Positions 10,525 to 23,705 of a stretch of 64,000 nt of DNA are shown here, one piece after another (position 1 is the first letter of the stretch; the number at the start of each line of letters is the position of its first letter). The notes below the pieces were generated by a model, which saw nothing but the letters and a program-made list of their open reading frames with translations, did no database searches and was not told the origin of the DNA. The DNA is from Parambassis ranga (lineage: Eukaryota; Chordata; Actinopteri; Ambassidae). Position numbers and translations under genes: made by a program. The DNA is taken from positions 8,321,411 to 8,385,410 of the forward strand of contig NC_041025.1 of NCBI RefSeq assembly GCF_900634625.1, read 5' to 3'.

Positions 10525-13120
10525 TGAACACACTGCTTTAGAGAGAGAGAATCATTACTATGACATATTTAAAACATCAGTTGACCTTGATTTAAAATTG
10601 TTCTGGTCAAAAGAACAATCTGTCTATTAGTATAAATAGAAATATATACTTCCAGCCTTAAGATCTGATATCACTAAACACCCAACAAATCAAAGGCAAT
10701 CACTGCTGCAGATAATGCAAATTTCATGTTTTGGCTTACTTGGAAAGTTGACTTGCTAAATCTGTTCTAGTGGCACTCACAAAGTAAGACAGGCCAACTT
10801 CATTTCGAGGGCATTATTTTGGAACATCTCTTGGCTGTGTCTCTAATGTCAGTCCTTCTCCAAAACCAATGACAGTTCTCCTCCTTTTGTCTTGTCGGCT
10901 GACAGACAGAAAGCATGATCAAAGACATCCTCGCTGCATACATAAATAATATATTTTAAACACCACTTGATGAAAATAAACTCAAACATCAGCCAATGCT
11001 ATGCACATTTCTTTATGTCTCACCTTATTGTGGGCCAAGCAATTATGTATTAATAAGGGCCAAGGGATAAGTCTGCAGTGCAGGACTTTTACATATAAAT
11101 GTACATCCAATAGATAAAAATCGTAAAACCAAACCAGTTAACACAACGCTGACTAAACCAATCAGAGCCACATAAATCCCCCACCTTTAACAATCTGATG
11201 TTAGGCTTCAATACATGTTCATGTGAAGCAACAATGACTGGTTTGCCAGCAGCTGTAGGAACACATGCAGCTACAGTGGACAGATTTGCTTTTTTCAGAC
11301 TAATCATGCTATTTACAGTTACACCTTATTCTGTAACCCCTTAAGGCCATGTGCACCTGTGCAGGTCATATGTGAGAACAGTGTTTATGTACTTACTCCC
11401 TCTGCCAAAGGGTGGAGGAAAAACCCGAAGCTTAAAATGCTCAGTCGCCTCTGACCAACACAGGTTTCATAACTGACACATCTATATACATTGCTCCTGA
11501 CAGACTTTCATAAATAGCTGTAACAGATGCCATGATCAAAGACTGTGTCCTGAAGCCTGGTTGTATTACAGACTAAAGCAGGAGTTGCTTCAACAGCACA
11601 GATACCCGAGAGCCTTTCTTCTCCTTAGAACAGTATATCCTCACACAGTCTGTTTCATTTCTCTGTATCTATGCAGGCTATGTCGTCATCTTACTGTTTA
11701 AAAGGTGCCATGTCACCCAAACAGCCACCTGAGAGGGATACAGATCCTTGTCTTCTTTCCACATTCTGAAGAGCAACCACTGTTACAATAAAATGGGACA
11801 GTTCAGAGGAAAAGCCAGCTGTAAATGTGCCTGTCACGGTCCAGACGACCTGGAGCTGGATGTTAGCCAATCTCTGGAGCTATGAATCCAGGAAGCATAG
11901 TGATGTGACAGAGGAAAGATGAAATGCCAGTTTTAGTTTTCTTACAGAATATCAGCACTCTTGTAGAATTTAATATGTGTTATAAGGACAAGTTTGCTGG
12001 CTTTTGAGTATGTAGCAGCTATCAACTCACCAAATCTGTAGTGATGGTTCTTATTTTCTTTTCCCAAACATTCATTCGAACTGAAAAATTGAATATTATT
12101 TAGAAAAAATAAACGGTAGTAGTTTTTATGCTTTAAGCTGTTCTTAAAGAAAAGAAAAAGAAAACAAATGATTATGTTTATTGTAAACTAATATCTGACT
12201 CTGTGGTGGCCCTCCAGAGCTTTTTAACACCTTTCAGTTTGTTTGTTTTTTTCTGACAGATTGTTTCGGTGCAGTTTCAACACTGTCAGTTGAATACTAC
12301 AGTGATTTAATTTCCTCAGCACAATGCTACAAAGAGAGCAGGTGCAGTGCCTGCTCAGAATGAGCATACTTTCCACATTTGAAGACATGATTAGGTCCAA
12401 GTTAGGTTTTCACCTTTAACACCACTTGTCAGTGGTGAACATGCTGACAGCTGTTTTACGACTTCAAGTTCTACGTCTCTCATCGCACAACGATGCCCCT
12501 ACTGGGTTCCACTTTTGACAACAAAGCATATCTTTGATCAGTGATGATTAAATCTTGAATACCATAAGATCCTCAAATGCACCACCAGGGACATATTTTA
12601 CAACATAATGAAACTATGGCAAAAAGTGGGTGACTAAATGTTCACTGTGATGGATTACCCATTCAAGAAGCAAATTTTCAGTCTCTGAAGGTTGATTTAT
12701 ATACTGTATTTAAATAAGGGGAACCGATGGCTGGCTGGATTGTGGGAAATGAAAGTTATGGTTTGGAAAATGACCATCAGTAATGCAAAGTACACATGAT
12801 TTGCAGGTAATGGTCTGAATCACAACAGACTAGAGGTCTGGTCATTTTAATTGAGCAGTATCATTTTTTTATGATGTAGATTTATCATCATCATTCAAAA
12901 AAAATGCTAGGATTTTTAACGATGAAACAAAGCAGAGCGTCATCAACATCATGTCTTTTAATGGAGCCAACTTTTTTGCTGCAGTCTGTCAACAGCACTC
13001 TTGCAACCCCATTATAAATCAACATAATGAGGCATAAATCAGCATTAATTAGCATATGGGTTATGGGCAGACTGTAAGACACGTAATGGCAGATGACATA
13101 TATTCTTCCATTATCGACTC
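10525..13120. other. Gene-poor DNA
   Basis: No exon or recognisable repeat was seen; likely intron or intergenic sequence. Confidence 0.5.
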
Positions 13121-13122
13121 AC

Positions 13123-13292
13123 CCAGAGTAGCAGCAATCACCACCTCATATCTCCCTCGGCCTCTCTTCACCAGCTCATCATTATTTGCAATCAGTGTAG
13201 TGTAAGACTTCCACAAATAGCGAGCACCAGTGCAGAGAGCCAGATGGACGCCTGCGACTGGAGAAAACTCATCCACAAACATGACCGTGACT
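13123..13292 (-). other. Candidate exon, unidentified minus-strand gene
   Basis: The minus strand shows a pyrimidine-rich acceptor (CCTCCACCTCAACAG) and a consensus donor (CTCTGG|gtgagtc) 170 nt apart. One frame is open across the block and includes FVDEFSPVAGVHLALCTGAR and KRGRGRYEVVIAATLG. A second frame begins MSFLQSQASIWLSALVLAIC, which is signal-peptide-like, but stops a few residues later. I do not recognise either product. It could be coding, non-coding RNA, or a decoy. Confidence 0.4.
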
Positions 13293-13299
13293 CTGTTGA

Positions 13300-16200
13300 G
13301 GTGGAGGGTAAGAGAGCGAGGACAGAAGCAATCTGATAAATGGCTGAGGTACAGATGTCAACAGGCAGCAATAATTAATATTGCTCATTGCACTGAAAGT
13401 ATTACTTAGACTCCACTTACAAGCAGAAAGTAGAACAAAAAACAAATAGGAGCACTTGTTTTTTGTATTATAAAGGGGGAATTACACTAGAATATTCCAA
13501 CCAACTGTCTCTCCTCTTTTCTTTACATATCTCTCCGTTTTCTTGTATTCTTTATTTCTCCCCTGTGCTCTCCTCAACCGTTCCCTCCTTTTATCTTCTC
13601 CTGTTCCCCACAGATAGCTCAGTCAAACCAGGGAGGCGTTTTAAGAGTTGCCAGTCAACAAGGAAGCAGTTCTGTCACCGAAGCTCGGCAGGCTGGACAG
13701 CAAACACACACAACCCATGGAGGCCCAGCAAGGATCTGTGAAGCGTCTGCTGAAGCGTCTCCAAACGCCCCTCTCAGTCTGCCGCTCGGCAACACCAAGC
13801 CACCCAACGCAGCACGGCATCCCGGCCCCCTTGGCTTGGCTTTATCTAAAAAGACAGACAGTATGTGTAGATACACCAGTGCAGGGAACAATTTGTACAA
13901 TTGGGGCCAGAAAACGTGTGCCTATGTTTCAATCCAAAGACCTATTATCCAGCTGCAGGGCCCCCTCACAGATTTGGGGTATCAAGGCCGTTGCCTCTTT
14001 ATTCATGGAATCATTTTAGAATCCATAATTACTTCGTGCCTGTCATTTCACTCCACTGCCACTTCTCTTCTCTCTGACCTCCAGCAATTACTTCATTTGC
14101 TACATAAATCCACACTGTCGATAAAACGTAAATGTTTAAATGATTAGATGAATAGTTGATGGTTCAATCATGCATTTAAAATAAGCTTATAAGTTAGAAT
14201 GTGAGGTTGTTTAACAAAGGAGTGCTCTATACTGGTCGGCCTTACCTAATAAAGAGACTTTCTTCTATAATCAAAGTCCCAGCACTATTCTGATATTTAG
14301 CATCCTCGGCTGCACTGTAAAACCAAATAATATCGCTCCATTAATTTCCATAGAAAGAGGCAGGGATAATAATCACAGCATATTTTAGCATGAAAAAGTG
14401 CGCCCAGGGCAATATGAATTTGCTTCCTTTTCATGTTGATCTTTCTCTTGTCTTCTGGGGTCAAATGAAACAAAAGAGCAGCCATGCTATTGTTTAGTGC
14501 ATTCATTATGGTGATGCTGTTGATACAGATACAGTGATCATGCTGTTACAGTAATGTCTAACATCAGATATTATATACATCTGTGCAAATGTTGAAATGT
14601 TAAACAATAAAACATCTGCTCAAAAGTGCTATTTATGCATGATTAAGGCCAAAAATCCTCTGATCTCTGAACTTCGGGATAATGACTCAGAAGAAACAGA
14701 ATATTTTGAACAGAGTGTATTTTTATTCCGTAGTAGTTGTAGTTTGAGGGCAAATATGCAACCTTTTCTCTTTCTTTCAGTCATGTCTTTTCTCATAAAA
14801 GGTAACTGCACCAGTTTGCAACAGCATTACATGACTTATTTTGTCTTCAATATTAAACAGTCCCACCACCGCCATGTTGTGATATATACTGTCATCCTGC
14901 ATGTGTGCCCATGCCAACACAAATGGAAAGCCTACTGTTGTCTACAAGAGTCTTCATTTAAATAATGGACTGAGCTGAGCAGCAGTTACGTCCATATGGT
15001 TGCCTCTAGTTCCCCTCTAATGATCCTACCAGAGAATAAATATCAGGTGCTCACAGGAGGACAGGATCACAGAGAAAGCTGTGTACACATTCTTAGGCAG
15101 GGATTTATGTGTACCACTGTGCCTGTTTAACAGGCAGCAAAGATGGTGTAAACCATTTTACCAAAGACCTGTCCTTAAATTAAAAAAAAAAAAAAACAGT
15201 GCAAATGTACTCATCCGTTTTCTCTTCGTGCTCTCACAGGCATACACTTTACATAAATACGATATTTACATGCTTGTGCCAGCACAGAACTGACATTTTC
15301 TTACAGAGAGATGCCTTTTCTCAGGCCTTTTGTTAACCTGTCAGTTCCCATTATACATAACCTTTGAAATTTCCCAATCTTGCGTCAGATGTGAAGATGT
15401 AAGTGTGTCGGGAATTAAATTCCTATGACTGACACTGCTGGTTGCAGGAGTGTTTTGAAGTGAAGATTGATGCATTCTAAGACTGTGTGCCTGGAGTAAT
15501 AAATGTCACGTTGATAGCATTATTATATTGTCCCTAGGTGTCACATACATTTTTTAAAACTACGGAACAAATACCTCTCTCTTCCCACTATTAATCTGCT
15601 TCGGGTATAAACAATGTTAATACAAATATGTGTTTTATATAGTTTCATATATGTTCCATTCCATTTATAGGTCAGGTCTATGGAGGTCTCACCGTTAAAA
15701 GTAATAAACCATTATGAAAATGACTACTTAATTGGAAAATTGGAAAATGGATTGCTAAATCTGATTTCAAATTTATCAATGAATCCATAAATAAATAGTT
15801 TGTTTTAGGAAAGGGAAATCGTCCTCTTAAATGCCTGATTAGAAAACAATTCCCTAACTGAATTTCTCTTCTAGTATAATGTTTTTTTTTTTTTTTTTTC
15901 TTTTTTTTAAATTTCACACCCCTGGTGCTCCATACATGTCGGTTCCACATGCTGTGTGCAAATCGTATGATAAGTTCAATAAGTTCAATTTTCACCTCAC
16001 ACACTTAGCTCCTCTCCACAGCATTTTCACATCCACATTATAAATATCAGAAGTCATACACAGATGACCTTACTATTAATGTAAATGTGCTCCTTTACAC
16101 TCTCCCACTATGGTAATGAGTGACAATCCAAAGCGAGGCACCAGTAGATACATAAATACAAATAGATATCTTGGTATGAGATGTTTGTAGAATACAATAA

Positions 16201-19100
16201 CTAAGCCACAAGTATGAAAGTACTTCAGCTGGTGGACATCTCGGGCTGGGTTATAATAACCAAATACACTGTCAGTCATCCAGGTCACAGTGTGGCGAAT
16301 GTGTGTGCGGAGATTCACAACATGAATGCACAACAGTAACACATCTGAAGAAATGAAGTGACACAATCGTGTCAATACTGAGCAGAATCTCAAAGGCTCT
16401 GCTAACACAAGTTAAAGCCCCATATAGTATCAGTGTGGTGTTTCTAATAAAGTATATGTGTGCTTTACAATTCATTTGTGAAGTGTTTGAAATAACAGAT
16501 GGAAATAGGTCATGTTTGCTTTAAAATCCAGAAGATCTAAAATAAAGCAGTCCAAATCATTTATATGCTGCACTGCCCAACATAGCCAAATATACCCGGT
16601 TAGTAGAGGGGTGATTGAGCATTGTATGATATGGATTAGAAAAATCCAAGAACATCACATCATTATCTTCATCACTGTAGAAACATTTTGGGGTGTAAGG
16701 AAAGGACTCCAAATGCTATATGGACAGAGACAAGGCTCTGGGATTCTGAGGGCAAAAAAAAAACAACAAATCTCCCCTGGCTGAAAATAGAACAGAGAGA
16801 GGGGGGGGGGGGGAGAAGAAACAAAACAAAACAAAAAAATGAGAAGATGAGTAAGAGGCTGGGTGGCAGGGGACTGTGTTTGGGGAAGTAGCTGAAGAAA
16901 AGAAGGTAACAGGCAAAAAGGTAGTGAGACACAAATGGCAGAAAGGAATCCACATTGCAGGTCCACTGGGACCAACGTTATTCTTTGTAGCCCTGTCCTG
17001 AAACAGCCCCGGCATTTGCGTGTGCGTTTGTCTCCCTGACTTGTTAAACTCTAGACAACCTCTGCTTTCTGACAAATCAACATAGCTTTAATCTTGCATG
17101 CGGAGCTCTCGCCTCATACTGTGTTTCACCTCATTTTAGCATTGTATAATCATCAGGAGAGTGGTCTGGCATGAGGTGTTTGTCAGAGTGAATTAAAATG
17201 AGGAAGAGAACATGTTATCTTTATACTGTAGTTAAAACTTTTATCTGAGCTTCCCATCCTGAAATGGGAAACAGCTGGATGACTGTCAAAAATATTTAAC
17301 ATATACCGGTAGCTAAAGTCGACTGCCCTATGCAATTAATCTGGATGGTCCTATGACACATTTTGGATGTAGGGTGACTTGCAAGAAGATGCGGTTTAAT
17401 TTTACATCTACATTTGTTGTCGTTTACAAGTTACCTGTATTGTGATAACAATTTTCTCACTAGTAAAATGTTTCTCTCTTTGTGCATGATTATTTGTCAC
17501 TATTAAAGTAAAGAGTGTAGCAAAGCAACTAAAAGATTAGCCTGCCTGAGGCATGCATGTTGTTATTGAAAAGTAAATCACAATTTATAGACAAATTGGC
17601 TGTTAGATGGTTCTCTATGCCATACAGTTGATTTAACATGGCATACAAAGCAAAATAAGCTCATTAGAGAAGTTGGGCTTGCTTACATTATCACACTGGC
17701 AGCGACTCTACAGACAAGTTGCCAGAAGTCCATTAGTCTTGCACAACAACAGTAACAACAACATGTTTTCCTTTTACTGGCAAGGAAACATGTCTGTATC
17801 TGCAGCCATGTGTTAGCATTACTTCATCTCATTTACCACTAAGACTTGGTGAAGCTGATTAGTAGCACTGGTAATCAGCTGCTTGAAACCGCCATTAACC
17901 CACAACAAGGCCATGTGGGTGTTGGCAGGCTGTAGGTTCAGAGGGGACACGTGTGTTGATGGGTTTCTATATTTTATTTTTGGTAGAACATGCCATAAGC
18001 AATTCAGCATGTAAGCAAGCCTTAATATGAATGATTGTATTCACCGCAGGGGCTCCTGTCTGTGACACTATTATCCAACTTCAAGTAAAAACTTCATTCT
18101 CATGTTTTAATTGAGTTTAAATTCTTAATTGGCTCCACTGCTGGGGATAATTAAACAAATTAAACAAGAAATTTCCATTAGGTACGAGGGAATGGATCTG
18201 TACAGGCTCTGTTTGAGTGATTGGAAACATTATAGACATTGCTGCACAAGGCTCTTTTGCTGACTTCTGCAGTGAAGAGCCAGATCAGATCAAAAGATTG
18301 ATTGCCTCCACCCATCTTTAGCTCTTTGTGACGATTTGTCCAGCTCCTCTAAGAGTGAACAGATGGGTCACACTCAACTTTTCCTTCTCTGTCCTCTTAC
18401 CAGGTTACAACTACATGACATATTCATTATTTGACTTATGCAACTGTACAGAGCACCTGGTTAAGAGGCATTTAAAATTATGGATGAAGTCTCTTTCATG
18501 ATGCCAACTCATCCACCAAATACTGCTCTGTTTGAAGTTGGCTGAGGATGACAATTAAGGATGGTTTCTCTTGTCTTTTCTCTCTGACTCTCACTGTATC
18601 CATCTCTCATTACCCACTCTTGAAATAGGCACACACTAAAAAACATCTCCAGCAGTGCAGCATTCAGAACAACTGATTAAATGGGTGTCTGGCATCATAA
18701 TATGGAGGTTCTGTTATGTGTTTTAGCTGTCCACACACATTTAGCTCCTGTCAAAGCATGTATGAATTTTTGAATGAGTCAGCAGGCAGACGGGACCCGT
18801 GTCACAACTAATGTCGCTAAGAAACACAACCACAGCGTTAGAGAAGACACTGTGCCGCACATAGAGCAACCGCATCAAACCGCATATATACATTCATGAT
18901 CAAACCTGAGACGGTGCCTACATGCATTATTACATCACAATTCTGACAGACATCTAAAATAGTAGCATGCCCTGTTTGAGAATAAAAAGAATGCACAGCA
19001 GTGATGAAGGTGTCTGGATATTCAATGTTGTGTTATTTCTTCATAATATCCACATCCAATGCATTTTGAAGAATTTTACCATTTATAATTGCTTAATTCT
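13300..19100. other. Gene-poor DNA with homopolymer runs
   Basis: Apart from the doubtful open frame at 13.6-14.1 kb, nothing gene-like stands out. There are A and T homopolymers near 15.18 and 15.88 kb and a G12 run near 16.80 kb. Confidence 0.5.
13607..14147 (+). other. Open frame after an acceptor-like site, doubtful
   Basis: A good pyrimidine tract and acceptor (CTGTTCCCCACAG) is followed by about 540 nt open in one plus-strand frame. Its first part is unusually GC-rich for the area (codons reading AQSNQGGVLRVASQQGSSS). No internal donor fits, the product resembles no family, and the C-terminal half looks like random translation. It might be a terminal exon or just an open stretch. Confidence 0.2.
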
Positions 19101-19196
19101 GAACTGATGAAGCTGCTTAGAGGGGAATTGTACAAATCCAGTTGCCTTGCTTCAAACTTCTGAATGAAAATGGATGACTGAGAATCTTCATCAACA
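19101..19196 (+). mobile_element. Relic of the same Penelope-like family
   Basis: The block runs from GAACTGATGAAGCTGCTT through CCAGTTGCCTTGCTTCAAAC to GATGACTGAGAATCTTCATC. It matches the right end of the element at 9.75-10.51 kb (10389-10509) with substitutions and a deletion that removes the GAAACGTC part of the ribozyme-like core. It is an old, inactive fragment. Confidence 0.75.
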
Positions 19197-19199
19197 AGC

Positions 19200-22100
19200 T
19201 TCATTATTACCACTGCACATGTCAGCTGCCTGAAGGTAGCATACATGGTAACCAAAGTTAGCATGGGCAATCGGAAAATCTGTTAGCTTTTGGCAATTGG
19301 CTGAGTGCAGTAATTTCTTTCAGGAGCTGATTTGCAGCTGATCAATTACAATTAAACTGTATTTTTGTGGTTGTCCAATCAATCGGTGAGAAAAGCCTCA
19401 TCTATTCCTAAATCAATTAGAATAACTACACTAAAACAGTGATGTTGTGCATTTTATTATTTATACATCTCACTTAGAAGCTGCATGGAAAGGTATCCTT
19501 CATCCAAGTCTTTGAAAATAGTGTGAACCATCCACTGAACGTACACTCCACATTCAGCATGCTTGAATATATAAACACTCACTAATTAAATCAATGATTG
19601 TAGATAAAAGGAAAACTTTACCATATTGCCCGACCATACCATCCCCTCACCTTGTGTTAAAACAGTGCTTTACACTACCATGTAATGGTTTTATGAAAAA
19701 AAAAAAAAATACAATAACACGGTACATATGAGGTGTGTAAACAAAAGTACAAAAGCCAAGTATAAGCTGCATTACATGGTTGAAGTTGATGGTAGATGAT
19801 CTGCCCATGTGTAACACTAACAAGGTTTGCTAAACAGAGCCAACACCCATTTCTAATTGAAATTGCTGACCAAGGAGATTTTCAAATAAAATACTTTCCC
19901 ATAATGCAGCAGGGATCAGCCATTGTTACGGTATGTTATACCAACCTAGAGTAAAAGTTTGCCAACAACCAAGTTTCACTCAGCAACTGGGAATAAAAAA
20001 ATACAGCAAACAAACTCAATCCAGCATAGATACAGTGGGTGATACTGCCTAACAGTCATGGTCGTAATGAGACAAATATATTTGTTCTGCGATGTCCTCA
20101 AGTGAAGGTTTTCATGTTTTTTTTTTTTTTTTTTGTTTGGTTAAAAAAAAGAAATCTGGCTTTTTTATAAATATGGTAAGAATAGATTTTTCCCTCAGAA
20201 AATAAATTCCACAAAACAACCCTGAACAAAATCCAATAGCTATCACATATTCTCTCTTTTCAACAAAGAAATGTTTTATTCATAAAACAGTATATTCAGA
20301 TTCCAAATGCTAAGTTTTGTGCATGCTGAATGGTCCGAGTCCAATCATATCGCATCTAAAAATCTATTTTCCTCACTTCAACTCAGCTGTGCCATGTGAA
20401 TGTGCATATGTTATGAGGCAGAGAACTAGTCAGAGGGAGAAAAATGGAGAAATACACAATGAGAAAAAAAGCCTTGAATTTGGTGCAGCGTGCTCTCCTT
20501 AACCCCTGCTGCTGCAGAAATAGCCCTGCAGCCCAGCTACCTCATAACTGCTGGAGGAATCAATAACAAAAATGTGACTGGGCTGACAAAGTACGCTGCT
20601 ATGAAGGATTGTTTGTATGAATGACATCAGAAAAAAAAATCATCCTTGGAAAAGAACTGCAAACATCTACCAGAACAATTCTGTTTAACAATTCTAAGTC
20701 AATCAACAGAAGATTAATGGCAACTAATTATGATCATCAGATAATATCTTAAGGAGTCATTTATCAAACATTTACGTGATTTGGCTGGTTGGACAAAACA
20801 AGCATAAATCCCTTAATGAGTACGTAGTTTTGGAGAGACCACCTGCAATTAAAATCACTTGCCTAATATTTCATAAATGTTCTCAAGACACCATCACATC
20901 ATTCATTTTTTTCATAATGCATGTATTACAATAAGGGCTAAACCAATACTGGATCTTTCCATCAAAATCAGACCCTTGTCAAAGTCACTCGTGTCATTTT
21001 CCTGCTTCAACTGCATGGACTTCCAGAACTAACCGCTCACTAATAAGGTTGCTACCTTATGTATCCGTTACATGGTTTTGATGCTGTGGACAAAATGTAT
21101 GATAATAAGTGTATGCAAGTAAGAGGCACATGCCCTTTACAGTATAGAGCAGAGGTACCACAAGTTTTGCGTTTTGCTGGGGATCTTATTTCTCGTTAGA
21201 ACAGTCAGCTTCTGTCCACAGTATCTAAAAAAAGCCCAGAATCATTTTTAAAAGTAGGACAACAATAAAAAGCACAGCAATCTGCATGTCAACACTGCTA
21301 TTGCATCAAAACACAATTACACTCCTGTTTCCACAATGCTGCTGTTAATATTCAAGCTCCGATTTATGACAGAAAACGGAGTGCTGTTCTTGGAAATAAT
21401 GTTCCTTCAAGCTGTTGCTTAGGCCTGCAAACAAACAAGCAAACACTTACATAAAGTCAGGTGGTATTTTAAATGAACCCACACACAAGAAGAAGCAGAA
21501 GGAACACACCAGAATGGATGCTGTTACTATTAAGTGTGATTTGTACTATGTCTCAGATACGTGGGCTCCATTCAGGTTACTGGCCCTTGTAAAGTTTTTT
21601 CACGCGTTGTATGGAAGGAAATGGCCTGTGGATGAGGTGATGTAGAGAAAAGATAAAGGATATGAGACAGAAAAATCATTACTTTCCTCTGAGCACCAAT
21701 TATTTGACAACGATCATTTAACATCAACATATTAAAATGTCTGCAGTTAGGCAGTTACTGTTTTATGGCTTTTTGCTGCACTACTAAAAAGGTTTAAAAC
21801 CTCATTCTGTGCAGAAACACCACTCAAGCATCCTTAATGCTAAAACACATTCATACACCTGCATCTGATGAAGCTCTGTCGCTAGCGAGATGAAACTGCT
21901 AATCACATTTCTCTTTAAAATCTTATTTACAAGCAGAGGGCGCGGAGTCCTGAAGTTCCAAATCCATAATTTCTTTGTCTTTCTGTAAACCAAGCATATT
22001 CTTCACTGCCTCCTGTAGATGTCAGGTACATTGGGTGATTACTTCTTTCTTTTATCAATTTACTCACCATCCACACACACCATCTGGAGAATGGGCCGTG

Positions 22101-23530
22101 GCTGGCAAATATAGAAGTTTATTTTCATTTTACTGAGTTGGGAACTTATTTCTACAGATACAGAGAAAATCATATTTCACCAGCAGATCTCAGTCCTGCC
22201 TGACATTGATGTATTACTTTGGTCAAGAGCATTCCCATTCACTTCTCTGGTAATTGCATTTAGATTCCACCACCTGCACACTGCAAGAAAAATCTGAATT
22301 GTAAACAAATACAATTATCCAGTTTTAAAAAACTCACCCAGGGACCCTCAGGACAGCATTATCATATATGATAATGCTGTCTGGGACAATAACATGTTAT
22401 ATAGCAGGGGAGTAACTTTGATAGAGCTCACAATGAAACAATTCACAATTCCTCATTGATATATGCATAATAAGAACATTCACAAAATCCATTTTGAACT
22501 GCTGTTACTTGTAAAAAGAACACCTTAAATCAATCATGATCCAACTAGCAAGGTGATGGGTCCCTCCACAAATGTCAGACTTTACATACAGATCTAAACT
22601 AATGGTCACATATTCTGAGATTCAATTGGTACATGAAATGAAGTTTATTATGCCAAAATTTACTTCCACAATCACACAAACCTAACAATCTTTTTAGTGG
22701 TAAACACTAAATATTTGTTCACAATTTACTTCTAGCCAAAATAATGCATTTTGGTCAGATAGTACTGCACATGTCACTACAGTGGCCATATGGATTTCAC
22801 AGATCCACCAGTTTTTCTACTTTACATATTGACTTATAGATTTTTCCTCTCCAAGGAATAGGAATAGTTTTAACAGCTTGTGCTGGTGATACGCGCTACG
22901 AACAATGGTGTTGCACAATTGCTCTTCTGTTTTGCAGTACTGTGTACGTGTCCATGTATGTATGTGCATACACTTTTTCTACTCGTGTTTTATATGCTTT
23001 TTCTTTACAATCATCTCAGCAAAATATACAGAATATGAGCACACAAAGACATCCAAACCAACAATGTTGTGTTTTTTTTTTCACAAACACTCAGCCAACT
23101 GGATTCAACACGAGGCAAAAAATAAATAAACAAATCCCCACTCACGCACGAGTAATTAGCCGCTCTCAGAGCTCATTCCCACTCACATTCTGGATGGCAG
23201 TTTCTGGTACAGACCTTTTCATTGTCAAACTCATTTAGAAAGCTGACTTAAAAAAAACACTTAAAACACAGGTTACCACTTAGAGAGAGGAAATAAGACA
23301 CAAAAGGCCTGTGAGTAATGGAGGATAGGGCAGTGTGATTAGTAAATGTTCAGGCACTCTTTCAGATGACTGACAGAAAGCAGATTAAAGATCTGACCTT
23401 TTTTTAAAAAAAAAAAAAAAATCTGTGACAGTTTTCCACCAAATGCTGTTTACATTTCTCTAAATCCATCTTTATATATAGTATAGCCCCTTCCGAGCTC
23501 AGCAGACTGCTCTGGAAACCATTTTCACTA
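19200..23530. other. Gene-poor DNA
   Basis: No supportable exon. It contains a perfect 30-bp palindrome (22352-22381) and A/T homopolymers near 19.70, 20.12 and 23.40 kb. Confidence 0.5.
22352..22381. repeat. Perfect 30-bp palindrome
   Basis: The sequence GACAGCATTATCATA is followed directly by its exact reverse complement. No function can be assigned. Confidence 0.9.
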
Positions 23531-23546
23531 CATGAGAACTGCATTA

Positions 23547-23660
23547 CCCCTCCATGGACCGCCACCTTACTGTGGTGGAGGGGTTTGAGTGCCCAGATGA
23601 TCCTAGGAGCTATGTTGTCGGGGGCTTAATGCCCCCAGCAGGGTCTCCCAAGGCAAACAG
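23547..23660 (+). other. Rex3 5' end with nested stems
   Basis: The first 37 nt fold on themselves. CCCCTCC pairs with GGAGGGG (7 bp), and inside it CCAC pairs with GTGG. A GGGGGC/GCCCCC hairpin follows about 60 nt on, then GGTCT, which could pair with GGACC between the first two stems. This order resembles the nested double pseudoknot of HDV-like ribozymes found at the 5' ends of some RTE and R2 elements. The J4/2 segment (AGCAG) and the 5' C instead of G are imperfect matches. Confidence 0.3.
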
Positions 23661-23705
23661 GTCCTGGGTGATGGGCCAGACTAAGAGCGGTCCAAAAACC
23701 CCCTT

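Noticed and set aside
16655..17075. Overlapping minus-strand open frames around 16.7-17.1 kb
   Set aside because: They come from low-complexity purine-rich DNA with G and A runs. No splice sites and no domain.
22345..22400. Resemblance of the palindrome's right arm (TAATGCTGTCTGG) to the miR-200/429 seed region
   Set aside because: The hairpin has almost no loop, the arms are perfectly palindromic and the sequence after the seed differs. This is chance similarity rather than a miR-200 gene.
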